A stretch of DNA of 7,536 bases. It comes from UBA4416 sp043719555. GTDB lineage: Bacteria > Bacteroidota > Bacteroidia > B-17B0 > Aurantibacillaceae. This document shows, piece by piece, positions 7,088 through 7,536 of this stretch; position 1 is the first letter of the stretch, and each line of letters starts with the position of its first letter. The translations under genes were made by a program, and so were the position numbers. Where the stretch lies: the NCBI GenBank assembly GCA_043719555.1, contig JAYSTR010000191.1, positions 1 through 7,536 on the forward strand. Reading direction: 5' to 3'. The notes below the pieces were generated by a model that made no database searches, was not told where the DNA came from, and was given only the letters and a program-made list of their open reading frames with translations.

Positions 7088-7536
7088 TATTTTAATATTG
7101 GTTTTTTTATCAAGCTTATCGTTTGCACAAATAACAAGTGGCAAAATTGTGTATGAACGAAAAACCAATTTATATAAACGTTTAAAACACTGGGATGATA
7201 TAAAAGACCAAATACCAGAGGCGGACAAAATTAAAACAGATGAGTTTGAATTGTTTTTTAATGATACAGCCTCCGCGTTTACGCCCATCGAAACTGACAT
7301 AAAGGATAAATACGAATGGGCTACCGCACGGAATTCTACTTATCAGAATTTTAATACTAAAAGTAAATTAACTTATAAAAGAATTTGGGGCGAACAATTT
7401 TTATTAAGCGACTCTTTAATTAAACGTACTTGGAAAATATCAGATAATAAACGAAACATTGCAGGATACGATTGCAGAAAAGCTATCTGGCAAGCAAATG
7501 ATAGTGTGAGGATTTATGCTTGGTACACAGATGCGA
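7071..7536 (+). CDS. GLPGLI-family-type secreted protein, N-terminal part (3' truncated)
   Basis: The frame starts at ATG 7071, inside the last codons of the receptor gene, and stays open to the window edge (155 full codons). An in-frame stop about 30 bases upstream, together with the signal peptide, fixes the start. A clear signal peptide MTTICNILILVFLSSLSFA is cut before Gln20. The mature part begins ITSGKIVYERKTN, and later carries TYKRIWGEQFLLSDSL (101-116), TWKISDN (120-126), AGYDCRKAIWQAND (131-144) and IYAWYTD (148-154). This pattern (extracted start GKIVYER, then W, then GY-x-C-x-KA, then AWYT) is that of the Bacteroidota-only GLPGLI family (TIGR01200). The namesake GLPGLI motif would fall just beyond the right edge, so family assignment is by pattern and by the receptor neighbour. 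It is periplasmic or surface-exposed with unknown function, probably translationally coupled to the receptor. The A-rich sequence before the ATG is typical for Bacteroidota. Confidence 0.82.
   Translation, partial: MTTICNILILVFLSSLSFAQITSGKIVYERKTNLYKRLKHWDDIKDQIPEADKIKTDEFELFFNDTASAFTPIETDIKDKYEWATARNSTYQNFNTKSKLTYKRIWGEQFLLSDSLIKRTWKISDNKRNIAGYDCRKAIWQANDSVRIYAWYTDA

Noticed and set aside
7028..7300. 90-residue open frame on the minus strand
   Set aside because: It is antisense to the end of the receptor gene and the start of the GLPGLI-type gene, both strongly supported on the plus strand; the hydrophobic stretch is a mirror of the signal peptide region.

Overview
The window is AT-rich chromosomal DNA that looks like a member of the Bacteroidota. 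Four things point there: starts preceded by A-rich sequence rather than Shine-Dalgarno boxes, promoter candidates of the TAnnTTTG type, outer-membrane receptors with an N-terminal carboxypeptidase-like regulatory domain, and a GLPGLI-family-type gene next to an outer-membrane beta-barrel gene. I cannot name a genus. There are no RNA genes, insertion sequences or CRISPR arrays. The DNA is densely coding and no gene-free stretch exceeds 130 bases.

Layout. Positions 2-877 (+) hold the C-terminal part of a coiled-coil/SpoIIE-type PP2C phosphatase whose sensor half lies off the left edge. It converges tail to tail, with four bases between the stops, on a small [2Fe-2S] ferredoxin (882-1208, -). 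A 122-base divergent intergenic region carries one promoter candidate for each direction. It is followed by a two-gene unit (+): a 776-residue TonB-dependent receptor (1331-3661) and, 11 bases later with a GTG start, a PduO-type cob(I)alamin adenosyltransferase (3673-4227). A 121-base spacer full of small dyads and direct repeats (4228-4348) precedes a second pair: a 912-residue outer-membrane beta-barrel receptor (4349-7087) overlapped by 17 bases with the start of a secreted GLPGLI-family-type protein (7071 to the right edge, truncated).

How the genes may work together. The receptor/adenosyltransferase pair could couple uptake of a corrinoid to its conversion to the adenosyl form, but this rests on adjacency only, and no cobalamin riboswitch is visible. 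The second receptor and the GLPGLI-type protein look like a translationally coupled envelope pair of unknown function. The phosphatase and ferredoxin appear unrelated to either pair. The most interesting parts are the receptor/GLPGLI pair, its structured leader (an interrupted 14-bp inverted repeat ending two bases before the start codon, plus three 9-base repeats spaced exactly 24 bases apart), and the receptor/adenosyltransferase linkage.
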